Shown: in pieces, positions 1 to 10,155 of the stretch | Layout of the letters: each line of letters begins with the position of its first letter | Numbering within the stretch: the first letter of the stretch is position 1 | Assembly: GCF_002994745.2 (NCBI RefSeq) | Contig: NC_037094.1 | Location: forward strand, 21,987,001 to 22,051,000 | DNA from: Rosa chinensis | Lineage: Eukaryota; Streptophyta; Magnoliopsida; Rosales; Rosaceae | Direction of reading: 5' to 3' | DNA: 64,000 nt | Notes under the pieces: model-generated | Told to the model about the DNA's origin: nothing | Database searches by the model: none | Seen by the model: the letters and a program-made list of their open reading frames with translations, nothing else | Position numbers and translations under genes: made by a program

Positions 1-218
1 ATTCAAGTGGACGTAGTCTCTCGCTAAGGCGGAGACGAACCACTATACTTTGCTTGTGTCGCTCTCTCTCTCTCTCTAAAGCTAACTAGAGACCCCCTCG
101 GATCTCTAACGTTAACAAGATGCATCTAGATAGTGTTCCTCTCACTGCATTTGGAACACCACAAGGTCATTACAAATGATTAGTAATGCCCTTTGGCCTA
201 AAACAAGCCCCTGTTCCA
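1..218. other. Retroelement debris left of the copia element
   Basis: There is no gene here. Bases 1-120 look like the R/U5 part of another LTR, with a (CT)n run near 61-78. Bases about 142-212 translate on the plus strand to a short reverse-transcriptase motif (TPQGHY...VMPFGLK) of the gypsy/pararetrovirus type, broken by a TGA at the usual Trp position. The copia LTR begins abruptly after it at about 219. The fragment is too short to assign to a retrotransposon or an endogenous pararetrovirus. Confidence 0.5.
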
Positions 219-292
219 TCTTGTGCTTCACTCATTTTCATAGTTTCTACTTCAGTTGTAATTGGGTGCCCCGTACCATAACGTTCCTAACA
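219..292 (+). repeat. Truncated 5' LTR of copia element A
   Basis: These 74 bases match the last part of the complete 3' LTR (15816-15889), including the terminal CCTAACA. The upstream ~518 bases of the LTR are missing and are replaced by unrelated sequence, so this element has lost its 5' promoter and its left target duplication. Confidence 0.85.
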
Positions 293-306
293 GTAGTATC
301 AGAGCT
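293..306 (+). other. Primer binding site of copia element A
   Basis: Directly after the LTR the sequence reads TAGTATCAGAGC. This is one mismatch from TGGTATCAGAGC, the usual plant site complementary to the initiator Met tRNA 3' end. Position and sequence both fit a Ty1/copia minus-strand primer site. Confidence 0.8.
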
Positions 307-372
307 TCAAGTTTATAGCCGGTTTTCGTGCTAAAGTGAGATCCAGTTAGTGGAAAGGAGGCATCTTCAACA

Positions 373-1476
373 ATGGCGACGAAGTACGAAATAAAGAAGT
401 TCAACGGGAACAATTTCTCTTTGTGGAAAATGAGGATAAAAGCAGTTTTGAGAAAAGATAACTTTTTGGCCGCAATTGGAGATTGGCCTGAGGAGATCAT
501 TGACGATGGCAAGTGGAATGAGATGGATGGCAATGCGATTGCTAATCTGCACCTAGCACTAGCCGATGAAGTATTGTCAAGTGTGGCAGAGAAGAAGACG
601 GCAAAAGAGATATGGGATACACTCACAAAATTGTATGTGGCCAAATCACTACACAACAAAATCTTCTTGAAGAGAAAGCTTTACACCCTTCGGATGATGG
701 AGTCGACAACAATGACCGACCACATCAACACACTCAACACCTTGTTCTCACAGCTCACAGCAATGGGGCATAACATAGAGACGGGTGAACGTGCTGAAAT
801 TCTACTTCGAAGTCTACATGATTCGTATGATCAACTCATCATCAACTTAACCAACAATCTAGAAATACTAGTCTTCGATGATATTGCAGCTGCGGTTCTT
901 GAAGAAGAAAGTCGGCGCAAGAGCAAAGAAGATAGATTGGGAGGCTCACAACAGGCTGAAGCTTTGATGATAACGAGAGAGAGATCAACGAAACGTGGCC
1001 CTAGTGGGAGTCGAAATCAGAGTAGACCAAAATCCAAAAGAAAGAAGAATGTCAAGTGTCATCACTGTGGCAAGAAAGGGCACTACAAAAGGGAGTGTTG
1101 GTGTCTCAAGAAGAATGAAGAAACCAAAGGAAAAGGTCCTGAGTCATCAAGAGCTCAGGGTTGTGTACCAAGCACCTTAGATGATGGTGAAGTCTTATAC
1201 AGCGAGGCAACAATAGTTACTGAAGGGAGGAGAAAGTTTGTTGATATCTGGCTTATAGACTCAGGAGCAACATGGCATATGACTCCCCAGAGAGAATGGT
1301 TCCACCAATATGAACCTATCTCAAGAGGAACTGTGTTCATGGGAGATGATTATCCCTATGAGACTGCTGGTATTGGTAACATCAAAGTGAAGATGTATGA
1401 TGGTACAGTTCACACCATTCAGGAGGTACGGCACGTGAAAGGCCTGAAGAAAATTCATTGTCTTGAGGACAATTAG
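373..1476 (+). pseudogene. Copia A gag and protease region
   Basis: This 367-codon open frame starts at the first ATG after the primer site. The N-terminal half is a copia gag (UBN2-type) domain. Near residues 228-243 is a CCHC zinc knuckle (CHHCGKKGHYKREC), followed by the aspartic protease active site WLIDSGAT near residue 298. The frame ends at a TAG at 1474-1476, where an indel shifts the reading away from the gag-pre-integrase region, which is found in another register just downstream. In a functional element this would be one gag-pol polyprotein, so this is the intact N-terminal part of a broken gene. Lineage assignment is by recognition only. Confidence 0.88.
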
Positions 1477-1514
1477 ATAGTAGCGGATACCAAATCCATG
1501 GTCAACATGGGATC

Positions 1515-1740
1515 ATGAATATAGTTAAAGGCGCGCTTGTGGTGATGAAAGCGGAAAAGATAACTGCAAATCTGTACATGCTTAAAGGAGAAACACAACA
1601 AGAAGGAGAAGCGTCTATTGAGTCAGTAAGATCTTTAGAAGAATCAACGATGATGTGGCACCGTAAGCTTGGACACATGTCGGAACGAGGTTTGAAGATT
1701 CTTGCTAAACAAAAGCTTCTTCCAGGGCTCAAAAAGGTTT
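1515..1740 (+). pseudogene. Copia A gag-pre-integrase and start of integrase, cut by insertion
   Basis: The frame from 1515 carries the conserved pre-integrase motif MMWHRKLGHMSERGL, which contains the first histidines of the HHCC zinc-binding site of copia integrases. It runs straight into the gypsy LTR at 1741. The continuation with the CxxC part (CEHCVTSKKHR) is found at 12655 and beyond on the far side of the insertion. Bases 1736-1740 (GGTTT) are the left copy of the gypsy target-site duplication. Confidence 0.88.
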
Positions 1741-2219
1741 TGTTTCTGGTGGCTTTCTCCGGGTACCTCACACAGAATGCTATACCGTCTGGGGCACCAA
1801 TCAACTCCTAAATCCTGTATCAAGAACACAACGTCAGAGGGATAAACCGTACCGGACGGTTTATACCTCTCCGATGTCTGAGTGAGAAACTAATAGACGT
1901 AGAGATCAAATTGTGTATAAAGGAGTTATTCCCCGTGAAAGGTGGTTATGCTAATGTCTTTATACTCAAGCATGGGAAGGGAGTCTCCCCTATCCTCGAT
2001 GTGGGACACAGGTTGTTATTCTGATGCCATATCAGCCCTCTTGTTGTGTAAATAGATGGGCTGTGCTGGCCTTGCCCCGGGCCCTGGGTGCCCAGGGTGG
2101 CATCCCATGTGAGGCCCGCCATGGTGGGTCGTGAACCCGGCCCATGGCGTAGTACCTGGGAGTACCGATGGGGCTCAGAGGCTAGTGCTAAACCTAGTTG
2201 AGACTCCCCAGTATGTACA
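1741..2219 (-). repeat. 3' LTR of the gypsy element
   Basis: This 479-bp LTR begins TGTTTCTGG and ends GTATGTACA as read on plus. It matches 12160-12638 with six substitutions and no gaps. On the coding strand it is the downstream LTR. The adjoining AGTCCCCCAAGTTCCC (2220-2235) reads as a purine-rich tract (GGGAACTTGGGGGACT) on minus and serves as the polypurine tract. Confidence 0.95.
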
Positions 2220-2372
2220 AGTCCCCCAAGTTCCCGTTCAAGATGTTTCTTGGGTGGGGACTTACTATTTTTTAGTCTCAAGGTTTGGCACTAGTGTGCC
2301 TATAGGTAGTCCCCCAAGTTCCCTCAGAAGAGAAATCTTGAGCGGGCTATGTTGTAGGTAAGCCACCTCCCT

Positions 2373-3250
2373 AGTACTGGATGGGGTGGAGAATTTGAGC
2401 CTCCGGTACCCAATAGAGCAAAGTGAGGGCTTGGCTCCGATACCCGATGGGGTAGAAAATTTGAGCCTCTGGTACCCAATGGAGCAAAGAGAGGGCTTGG
2501 CTCTGATACCCGATGGGGTAGAAAATTTGAGCCTCTGGTACCCAATGGGGCAAAGAGGGGGCTTGGCTCCGATACCCGATGGGGTAGAAAATTTGAGCCT
2601 CCGGTACCCAGTAGGGCAAAGAGAGGGCGTGGCTCCGATACCCGATGGGGTAGAAAATTTGAGCCTCCCGTACCCAGTGGGGCAAAGAGAGGGCGTGGCT
2701 CCGATACCCGATGGGGTAGAAAATTTGAGCCTCCGGTACCCAGTGGGGCAAAGAGAGGGCTTGGCTCCGATACCCGATGGGGTAGAAAATTTGAGCCTCT
2801 GGTACCCAGTGGGGCAAAGAGAGGGCGTGGCTCTGATACCCGATGGGGTAGAAAATTTGAGCCTCTGGTACCCAATGGAGCAAAGAGAGGGCTTGGCTCC
2901 GATACCCGATGGGGTGGAAAATTTGAGCCTCTAGTACCCAATGGAGCAAAGAGAGGGCGTGGCTCTGATACCCGATGGGGTAGAAAATTTGAGCCTCCGG
3001 TACCCAATGGGTCAAAGAGAGGGCTTGGCTCCGATACCCAATGGGGTAGAAAATTTGAGCCTCCGGTACCCAATGGGGCAAAGAGAGGGCGTGCCTCTGA
3101 TACCCGATGGGGTAGAAAATTTGAGCCTCTGGTACCCAATGGAGCAAAGAGAGGGCTTGGCTCCGATACCCGATGGGGTAGAAAATTTGAGCCTCCGGTA
3201 CCCAATGGGGCAAAGAGAGGGCGTGGCTCTGATACCCGATGGGGTAGGCG
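2373..3250. repeat. 66-bp tandem repeat array, about 13 copies
   Basis: The unit contains GATACCCGATGGGGTAG and GGTACCCAATGGGGCAAA. Successive units start 66 bases apart (for example 2439 and 2505). Each unit is itself a diverged dimer of a roughly 33-bp half beginning G(G/A)TACCC(A/G)ATGGGG. Because 66 is divisible by three, long open frames appear on both strands (22-residue repeats such as DGVENLSLRYP on plus). I treat these as a by-product of the repeat and not as genes. The array lies in the 3' untranslated region of the gypsy element and just upstream of its antisense gene. Confidence 0.93.
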
Positions 3251-3876
3251 GTGCATGTCGGCCACGTGGGGCAGACTGGGTTGTGCAATAAATGCTCGTC
3301 CCTTCGCCTGCGAAGGCCTCGAGAAATGGGGGAATGCGTGGGACACGTGTAGCGATCCTATGGTTGAGGGCTTTTCGGTTTCGACGGCCCTGATGTATTG
3401 GAGATTGAAATTAAGAGGGAAACCGACTGTTTTCCCTCACTTTCGTGAAAAAGAAGCTCAGAAGACTTGGAAGATTTGCAGCGAAGAGAAAGGGAGAGCC
3501 AAGGGAGAAGTGTGAGTGCCTGTGGAGTGATAGATCGATCGTCTGCCGAAGAAGAGGTTAGATCTGTCGCTCTGCCTGTACGATTTTACTTATTTATTTG
3601 CCAGGTCTATTGTTTCTGTTTCTGCCATGGCAGTTTTCTGTTTTGTGTTTTTGTTCCTCCTGTTTGCATAAAGACAGAAACAAACAATGCCAGTGTCGTT
3701 GTCTTTTTGTTTTAGATTTTCGAGTTTGTTTCACTTTCTGGGTTTTTCTTTGAATTTCTGGGTTTCTATGGGTTTTGGCTTGAATTTTTGGGTTTCTATG
3801 GGTTTTGGCTAGGCTAACCCTTGTGCTTCTGGTTCCAGATATAGCAAGATTTGAGGTCCCCGGTACCGTAGTTAGG
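3251..3876 (+). other. Leader region of the antisense gene
   Basis: There is no convincing coding sequence. A clear 3' splice site (CTTCTGGTTCCAG, ending 3838) follows a T-rich stretch and lies shortly before the proposed ATG at 3877. This suggests an intron in the 5' leader of the plus-strand gene. The matching donor is not certain. Two near-identical stretches of GGGTTTCTATGGGTTTTGGCT (about 3761-3810) form a short direct repeat. Confidence 0.5.
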
Positions 3877-4801
3877 ATGGAATCAGAAGCCAGGGGTGGG
3901 GATACGGGATCGTCGTACCAGTCTTCTGCCAGGCAAAGTGAAGTGGATATCGACCGGTATTTAGGCCGGGTAGATCAATTAGCAGAGAACACAGGGTCCT
4001 CGACTGGGGTGTTCTCGGAGAGTAGTGAGGAGGTCGACGAGGGTGAGAGCGAGGGTGGATCCGCGGAGGCCCTGGTAGTCACAGTGGCCGTTCCCGAGTG
4101 AATTCTGAAGCCAAGGTATACACTTGCGGATGGGACCGTATGCGACGAACCCGGGAGAAGTATGACGATGAAGGAGATCATCGACATGCGACTGAAGTGG
4201 GGGATACCGGATGAGGTGGAGCTTAGGCCCCTTAGGGATGGAGAGATGGCCGCGAATCCTACCCCGGGGTGGGTGGCGCTGCATGAGAATCAGCTCCACC
4301 AAGGGTTATCGCTACCGTTGCTCCGGTGCCTACAGTATCTGCTGCGGATGTTGAACCTGTCACCGGGGCAGCTGACCCAGAATGTCGTTCGTCAAATATA
4401 TAGTATGATGGCTATGTGGGACTTGTGCCAACAAGGGTGGCCTTCTATAAACGAGTTCCGCGCGGTACATCGGGTACTATACTCAAGGAAGCAGTCTTGT
4501 GCGGGTACGGTTACCTTTGCCGCTAGGGATTACGAGCCACTAGTTACCGACATGCCTACCTCGATGAGCAAAAGGTGGAGGAACAAAGTGTTCCTAGCTG
4601 GGGGGCGGTGGCAGATTAAAAATAAGAAGTGGCAGCTGACCGGTACCTTCCAAGCTATTGGGGACCAGTCCTATACTCTATCCGAAGTAGAAAGGAAGAG
4701 GATAGCCCGGGTATATGCCGTTTGGTCAGAGAAAGAGAGGAGCTCTTATAGATTCATCCGGCACTCTATACTTTATAGGCTAGGGCTAGGGTGGCTCCCC
4801 G

Positions 4802-4897
4802 GTAAGGGATTTAAAATATTACACAAATATGTAGTTTTTTTTTTTTTTTGTGTCACTCGTCCTTTTTACTTTCGACTAATCTTTGAACTGATTGCAG
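4802..4897 (+). other. Intron 1 of the antisense gene
   Basis: It is 96 bp, phase 1, with GTAAGG donor, a T-run near 4834-4850, a plausible branch site CTAAT at about 4877 and GATTGCAG acceptor. It happens to be divisible by three and free of stops, so it is also open if unspliced. Its T-rich content differs from the GC-rich flanking exons. Confidence 0.7.
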
Positions 4898-5541
4898 TGA
4901 AAGCGCCGAAGAGGAAACCCCAGAAAGGCAAGGAGGAGGATAGAATGGATGATGCCCAATTGATGGACATGCTGATGGGCCATGGAGAAGACGCCCTAGG
5001 GTCGAAAGGTACGAGTCGGTCAATTGAAGAAACCCTTCTGGAGATCACCGATGAGGGATATGGTGAGCCTGACCCCGACGCTCCCGTGACCCACGTCGCG
5101 CAGCCCTCCATGGCCGATGTTATCACGATAGATGACACCGGGATGGGAAAAGTACCGGCCCCAGTGCCTATTTCCTCTCGTTCCACTGGGAGCAATGAGG
5201 CATTACTCCTTGGTGAGAAGAAGAGATCCCATAGGCATCGGCATCGGGCTGATAAGAAGGTGACGTACACTGGCCGGGATGTCCAAGGTACTGGTGCGAA
5301 GAGGCAGAAGAAAGATCACCTGGGACCAGAGTCGTCGCCTTCGCTTGGCCTGTTATCTCCCGCCATTCCGGTAATCCCCAAGAAGCCCATCAAGCAGCTG
5401 CTGAGTGAGTACGGGGTTGCCGATGAAAAGTTCGTGTGGTCCATGCTTGGGGATCTGAAGGATATTGACCTCGACCGGGTTCGGGCCAAGGATAATACTC
5501 CCTAGGAGAATCGCCGTCTTGCCCGGGAATCCATGATGCGG

Positions 5542-5610
5542 GTACGTCTTGTTTTATTTTCTCTATTTTTTTTTTTATTGTTATACACGCATTAATCGGT
5601 GTATCTGCAG
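5542..5610 (+). other. Intron 2 of the antisense gene
   Basis: It is 69 bp, phase 0, with GTACGT donor, a long T-run (about 5566-5577), CATTAAT branch-like site and GTATCTGCAG acceptor. The codon frame of both exons joins without shift. Confidence 0.7.
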
Positions 5611-6141
5611 GCACTCTTCAATGTGTACGCCATTGACGCCAGCGAGGAAGATACTCATCTGAAGGAGGAGGTTAGCAATCTCTCCGGGCAGGTGAAGTAT
5701 CTTCATGGCGAGAAGGCCAAGCTGGAGAAGGAGCGGGACTCATTGAGGACTGAGAATGCCGCCGCTAAGTAGCGGATCGCGGAGCTTGAGGGTGAAGTCG
5801 CTGAGGCGCGGGAAGAGGTAAAAAACGCCCGGGACTCCGAGAAAAAGGCTGCGGAGTCTGCCGTCTCATGGAAGGAGAAGGCAGACCACCTGGAGGATCG
5901 CCTTCCTGCGGAGAGGCACGAGGCCGTGGAGGAGTACAAGTCCTCGGAAGAGCTCATCTCTATGCTGGCTGCTGCCCAAGATAAGGTTGTCATCATGAAG
6001 TTCAAGGAGTGGGTGGCGGCCGGATATTTAGATGAGGCCAAATTCAGGCGGGGTCTCCTAGAGAAAAAAAAGAGAGATCGGGAGGCGGCGGCCAAGTCTT
6101 GTGCCGGTGGGTCCCAGAGTACCAGTGGCGATCGGTTGTAA

Positions 6142-6489
6142 AAAAATTTTTTTTTTTTTGAACAATTGTCTAATTTTGTCTAGTAGTCCAGGCTTTTTGT
6201 GAATGGAAACATCCTGACTTTGAATGGGAATTAGAAAGGAATTAAAATTTCTAGGATTTTCGTACCGTAAGCATTTGTTTACATCACTTATTACCGGAAT
6301 AGAGTAACTGACAATAGCTATGTCCGGGAATGTCCGGGGTAGGTAAAAAAAATTGCTAGAAATGGTCTGAATAATTCATTTTTCCATTCAAATACCACAC
6401 GGTGGTTAAATACAGAATGAGTACCCGATGGGTAGCTTGCCATAGCTGTATGTTCAAAAAGCAAAAGCTAGGACAAGATGCTCCTGGAG
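6142..6489. other. Intergenic stretch between antisense gene and pol end
   Basis: This is AT-rich sequence between two converging frames (antisense gene ending 6141 on plus, pol ending 6490 on minus). I see no gene. It probably holds the 3' end signals of the antisense gene. Confidence 0.6.
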
Positions 6490-9400
6490 CTACTTGTAGT
6501 AATACCGCAGGCGCTGGGTATTCCATGGATGCCTGGAAACGACCCCGTTCATGTCCCGGATGAAAAAGGTTGTGGGACCTACCTCTTTAATGATCTCGTA
6601 AGGGCCTGTCCAGGATGGATCCAGTCCCCGAGGCTCTGGGTAGACTTGCTTCATGACCCAGTCCCCCAATTTTAATGTCCGGGACTGTACCTTGGCATCG
6701 TAGTAACGAGCTATCCTCCACTTGTTTGCCAGGTTATGCATGTGTGCCACATCTCTTCGTTCCTCAAGTAAATCAGCATCGAGGTGTAGGCCCTGTGAGT
6801 TGGTACCCGCATCGAAGTATTCGATCCGGGGACTCTGGATTTGTGTTTCAATAGGGAGTACTGCTTCTGATCCAAAAGCCATGCAGAAAGGGGTCTCTCC
6901 AGTAGCCTCCGTTGCTGTGGTCCTGATAGCCCACAACACCTCCGGGAGTTTAGCAGCCCAAAGACCCTTGGCTTCGTCAAGCTTCTTTTTCAGTATTTTC
7001 TTGATTATCATGTTGACAGCTTCGACCTGACCGTTGGTCTGGGGGTGAGCCGGGGAAGCATAGAGGATCCTAGTGCCTAGGTTCTGTGTGTAAGCCCTCA
7101 ACTCATCATTGTCAAACTGGGTACCATTGTCCGTGACTATGGTATCCGGGACTCTAAACCTGCAGTAAATGTTCTTCCATAGGAAGCTTTTGACCTTTTC
7201 CGTGGTGATGGCGACGAGGGGTTCTGCCTCAACCCACTTTGTTTGGTAGTCCACGGCAACAATGGCGTATTTGAACTGTCCCACTGCTGTGGGAAGTTTA
7301 CCAATCAGGTCCAAACCCCACTGACAGAACGGCCATGGTGCAAGGAGGATGGAAAGGGCGATGGGCGGTGCCCTTGGGATATTTGCATACATTTGGCATT
7401 TGTGGCAAGAACTGGATATTGTTTGGGCCAGGGCCGACATGGTTGGCCAAAAATATCCTGCCCTTAGGGTCTTGTGCGCAAGAGATCGGGCTCCGACATA
7501 GTTACCACATACACCAGCGTGAATGTCCTTCATTATTTTGTGACCTTCCTCCGGTGTTACACACTTCAGGTTGGGAAAGCAATGCCCCCTTATGTACAGT
7601 TTGCCATCCATGATCGTGTATCGAGCTGACCTTAGCTGTAGTCTTCTGGCCTCGACCTTATCATCCGGTGTTAGGCCGTCGACCATGTATCTCAAAATTG
7701 GGTCCATCCATAAAGTTGTGTGATCCACGGCAAATATTTCTGACACCGTCTTAAAAGTGCTAGGTCCCGCGAGTATTTCGACCTTGGTGGCCCCATATGT
7801 AGGGTTTGGAGAAGTTGATGCAAGCTTTGCAAGGGCGTCTGCCTTGGCTTTTTTTGCCCTCGGTATTTGGGTAAAAATGTAGGAGGTAAACCTCTGAACT
7901 AATGCCCGGGCCAAGGCCTGGTAGGAGGACATGTGGGGCTCCTTTGCCTCGAAGTTACCGCTGACCTGGTTTACGACCAACTGAGAATCACTGAAGATAC
8001 TAAGGTGCTGCACCCCTAGCTCCCGGGCGATCTGCAGACCTGCTATAAGTGCCTCGTACTCTGCGGCATTGTTGGATGCTTTGAAGGCAAACTTGAGGGC
8101 GTACTCGTAGACTTGCTCATCCGGGCTAATTAGCAGGATGCCGGCTCCGCTGGTTTTCTTGTTGGATGCTCCATCAACGTATAATCGCCAAGTGCTTGGC
8201 GGAGGTGGATCTGCGGCTAGTGGTTCTGGTGATTCCTGGTTTGGGTTATGGGAGGGGATTGATTCTGAAATAAAATCTGCCGCTGCCTGGCCTTTGATGG
8301 CTGTCTGGGGCTGGTACTTGATATCGAACTCCCCCAGCTCGATGGCCCATTTAATTAACTTGCCCGATAACTCTGGTTTTTGTAAAACCTGCCTCAATGG
8401 GTGATTAGTGAAAACGGTGATCGAGTGTGCCTGGAAGTAATGTCTAAGCTTCCGGGCTGATACCAGGAGAGCCAGTGCCACTCTTTCAATGTCCGGGTAC
8501 CTGGATTCTGCACCAGTGTAACCTTTTCCAGCGTAGTACACTGGGTACTCACAATCGGAGTCCTTCCTAATCAGGACTGAGCTCACAGCCGCTGACGATG
8601 CCGCCAGATATACGTGGAGCATCTCTCCGGGAACAGGTTTGTAGAGTAGAGGTACCTCTGACAAGTATGACTTCAAGCCAAGGAAAGCAGCCTCGTGCTC
8701 CGCTGTCCAGGCTATCATCTCGATGTGCTGGGTTTTGAGCAATTTGAAGAAAGGAGTACACTTGTCCGTCAGCCTGGAGATGAATCTTGACAGGGCGGCC
8801 ACTTTGCCTACAAGAGATTGGACCTCGTTCCTGTAGGTTGGGGACACCATGTCTAATATAGCCTGCACCTTCTCTGGATTGGCCTCAATTCCCCTGTGGC
8901 TAATGATGTACCCGAGAAACTTTCCTACCTCGACCCCGAAGATGCACTTCTGTGGGTTAAGCCGCATCCCATTACGCAATATGATGGTGAAGACGATTGA
9001 CAAGTTGGCTACATGATCCTCCGGAGTTAAACTCTTTACCAGCATGTCGTCCACGTAGACCTCCATGATAGTACCGATAACCTCCGCAAACATGGAGTTG
9101 ACAAGTCGCTGATAAGTGGCACCTGCATTCTTTAACCCGAAAGGCATGACTTGGTAGCAATAGAGACCTTTGTCTGTGGTAAAGGCAGTGTGCTCCTCGT
9201 CTGCCGGGTTCATTCGAATTTGGTTGTACCCACTGAACGCATCCATGAAACTGAGTAACCGGTACCCAGCAGTGGAGTCGATTAATTGATCAATTCGCGG
9301 GAGTGGGAAGCTATCCTTAGGGCATGCCCGATTGAGGTTTGTGTAGTCCACACACATGCGCCATGATCCCGGGGATTTCTTTGGTACCATTACCACGTTG

Positions 9401-10155
9401 GCTAACCACCGGGGGTATGTTACTTCCCTGATAAAGTTGATGGCGATCAGCTTCTTTACCTCAACCTGGATAGCCTGGTACTTATCGTGTGTGAAGGCCC
9501 TTCGCTTTTGTCTTACCGGTGTTGAGTAAGGAACAATACTAAGATTGTGCGTGGCTATCTCTGGAGGTATACCGGGCATGTCCTCATAGGACCAGGCGAA
9601 TGCAGATGTGTTAGATCGGAGAAATGAGATCAATCCTTCCCTGACAACCGGAGACAGCCTTGTACCAATCCTAACAGTCCTGTCCGGGAACTGCTTTGAT
9701 AGGACCACCTCTTCAATGTCTTCTACGACACCGGGCCGTTCTTCGTCGGAGTCGGTATCGGCTCTAGGATCCTCGTACCTGTCCAACAGAGGGTTAGTAG
9801 CTACGTGCAACATTTCGGACTTTCCTTTACCGCGTGATACAGTTAGAGAATAGCACTTCCTCACGGCGGCCTGATCACCCCGGATCGTAGCAGTGCCGGC
9901 CGGGGTTGGTACTTTCATCATCAACATGTGACCTGCTATGAAGGTTTTCAGACGCCAGAGTACCGGACGGCCCAGGATAGCATTGTAGGACGAGACGCAG
10001 TCCACTACAATGAACTCTGTTTTGATGGTTGAACAATTCAGACTTTCGCCTATCGTGATCGATAGGTAATCTAATCCGAGTGGTTGGACGATATCTCCTG
10101 AAAAACTAATGAGGGGCTCATTATCCTGTGATAGCTTGGACCTTCCTCTGTTCAA
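6490..10155 (-). CDS. pol: Gypsy pol: RT, RNase H, archaeal-type RNase H, integrase
   Basis: This is one uninterrupted frame of 1221 codons, so this part of the element looks intact. Residues about 1-90 are the C-terminal half of the aspartic protease (YNAILGRP). Reverse transcriptase lies at about 230-400 with active site YVDD near 366. The first RNase H follows. A second RNase H of the archaeal/Tat type begins near 655 (YVDGAS...NNAAEYEAL...FSDSQLVV). Integrase has an HHCC zinc site near 870-925 (HAGVCGNY...CHKCQMY) and a DDE core: D in GLDLIG near 947, D in VTDNGTQF near 1006, E in NGQVEAVN near 1043. The first residue is taken from the frame edge; in life this region is reached from gag-protease by polyprotein translation, not by its own start. 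Confidence 0.93.
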   Translation of the reverse strand: MNRGRSKLSQDNEPLISFSGDIVQPLGLDYLSITIGESLNCSTIKTEFIVVDCVSSYNAILGRPVLWRLKTFIAGHMLMMKVPTPAGTATIRGDQAAVRKCYSLTVSRGKGKSEMLHVATNPLLDRYEDPRADTDSDEERPGVVEDIEEVVLSKQFPDRTVRIGTRLSPVVREGLISFLRSNTSAFAWSYEDMPGIPPEIATHNLSIVPYSTPVRQKRRAFTHDKYQAIQVEVKKLIAINFIREVTYPRWLANVVMVPKKSPGSWRMCVDYTNLNRACPKDSFPLPRIDQLIDSTAGYRLLSFMDAFSGYNQIRMNPADEEHTAFTTDKGLYCYQVMPFGLKNAGATYQRLVNSMFAEVIGTIMEVYVDDMLVKSLTPEDHVANLSIVFTIILRNGMRLNPQKCIFGVEVGKFLGYIISHRGIEANPEKVQAILDMVSPTYRNEVQSLVGKVAALSRFISRLTDKCTPFFKLLKTQHIEMIAWTAEHEAAFLGLKSYLSEVPLLYKPVPGEMLHVYLAASSAAVSSVLIRKDSDCEYPVYYAGKGYTGAESRYPDIERVALALLVSARKLRHYFQAHSITVFTNHPLRQVLQKPELSGKLIKWAIELGEFDIKYQPQTAIKGQAAADFISESIPSHNPNQESPEPLAADPPPPSTWRLYVDGASNKKTSGAGILLISPDEQVYEYALKFAFKASNNAAEYEALIAGLQIARELGVQHLSIFSDSQLVVNQVSGNFEAKEPHMSSYQALARALVQRFTSYIFTQIPRAKKAKADALAKLASTSPNPTYGATKVEILAGPSTFKTVSEIFAVDHTTLWMDPILRYMVDGLTPDDKVEARRLQLRSARYTIMDGKLYIRGHCFPNLKCVTPEEGHKIMKDIHAGVCGNYVGARSLAHKTLRAGYFWPTMSALAQTISSSCHKCQMYANIPRAPPIALSILLAPWPFCQWGLDLIGKLPTAVGQFKYAIVAVDYQTKWVEAEPLVAITTEKVKSFLWKNIYCRFRVPDTIVTDNGTQFDNDELRAYTQNLGTRILYASPAHPQTNGQVEAVNMIIKKILKKKLDEAKGLWAAKLPEVLWAIRTTATEATGETPFCMAFGSEAVLPIETQIQSPRIEYFDAGTNSQGLHLDADLLEERRDVAHMHNLANKWRIARYYDAKVQSRTLKLGDWVMKQVYPEPRGLDPSWTGPYEIIKEVGPTTFFIRDMNGVVSRHPWNTQRLRYYYK

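Larger units (their letters stand above)
3877..6141 (+). pseudogene. Antisense accessory gene of the gypsy element, intron-bearing, with three stops
   Basis: It runs against the retroelement genome, between the end of pol and the 66-bp array. I read three exons: 3877-4801, 4898-5541 and 5611-6141. The introns have standard ends (GGTAAGGG...GATTGCAG and GGTACGTC...ATCTGCAG). Spliced, this is 2100 bases, about 699 codons. The frame is kept across both joins, although stops occur at 4099, 5503 and 5770. The N-terminus is acidic; the middle part (PGWVALHENQLHQGLSLPLL) resembles the 'putative gypsy type transposon' domain seen in antisense frames of plant gypsy elements. The C-terminal 150 residues form a coiled coil rich in E, K and R. 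It is known that Tat elements can carry additional antisense ORFs; the function is unknown. The domain match is from memory and unverified. Confidence 0.75.

Noticed and set aside
2324..3346. Long open frames on both strands over the 66-bp array (up to 340 codons)
   Set aside because: They are produced by a repeat whose period is divisible by three; several frames, on both strands, are open at once and none has a known domain.
4866..5270. Minus-strand 134-codon frame within the antisense gene
   Set aside because: It is the shadow of the plus-strand coding sequence and has no domain.
6722..9853. Several plus-strand frames opposite gypsy pol
   Set aside because: They are mirror frames of the strongly supported pol gene.
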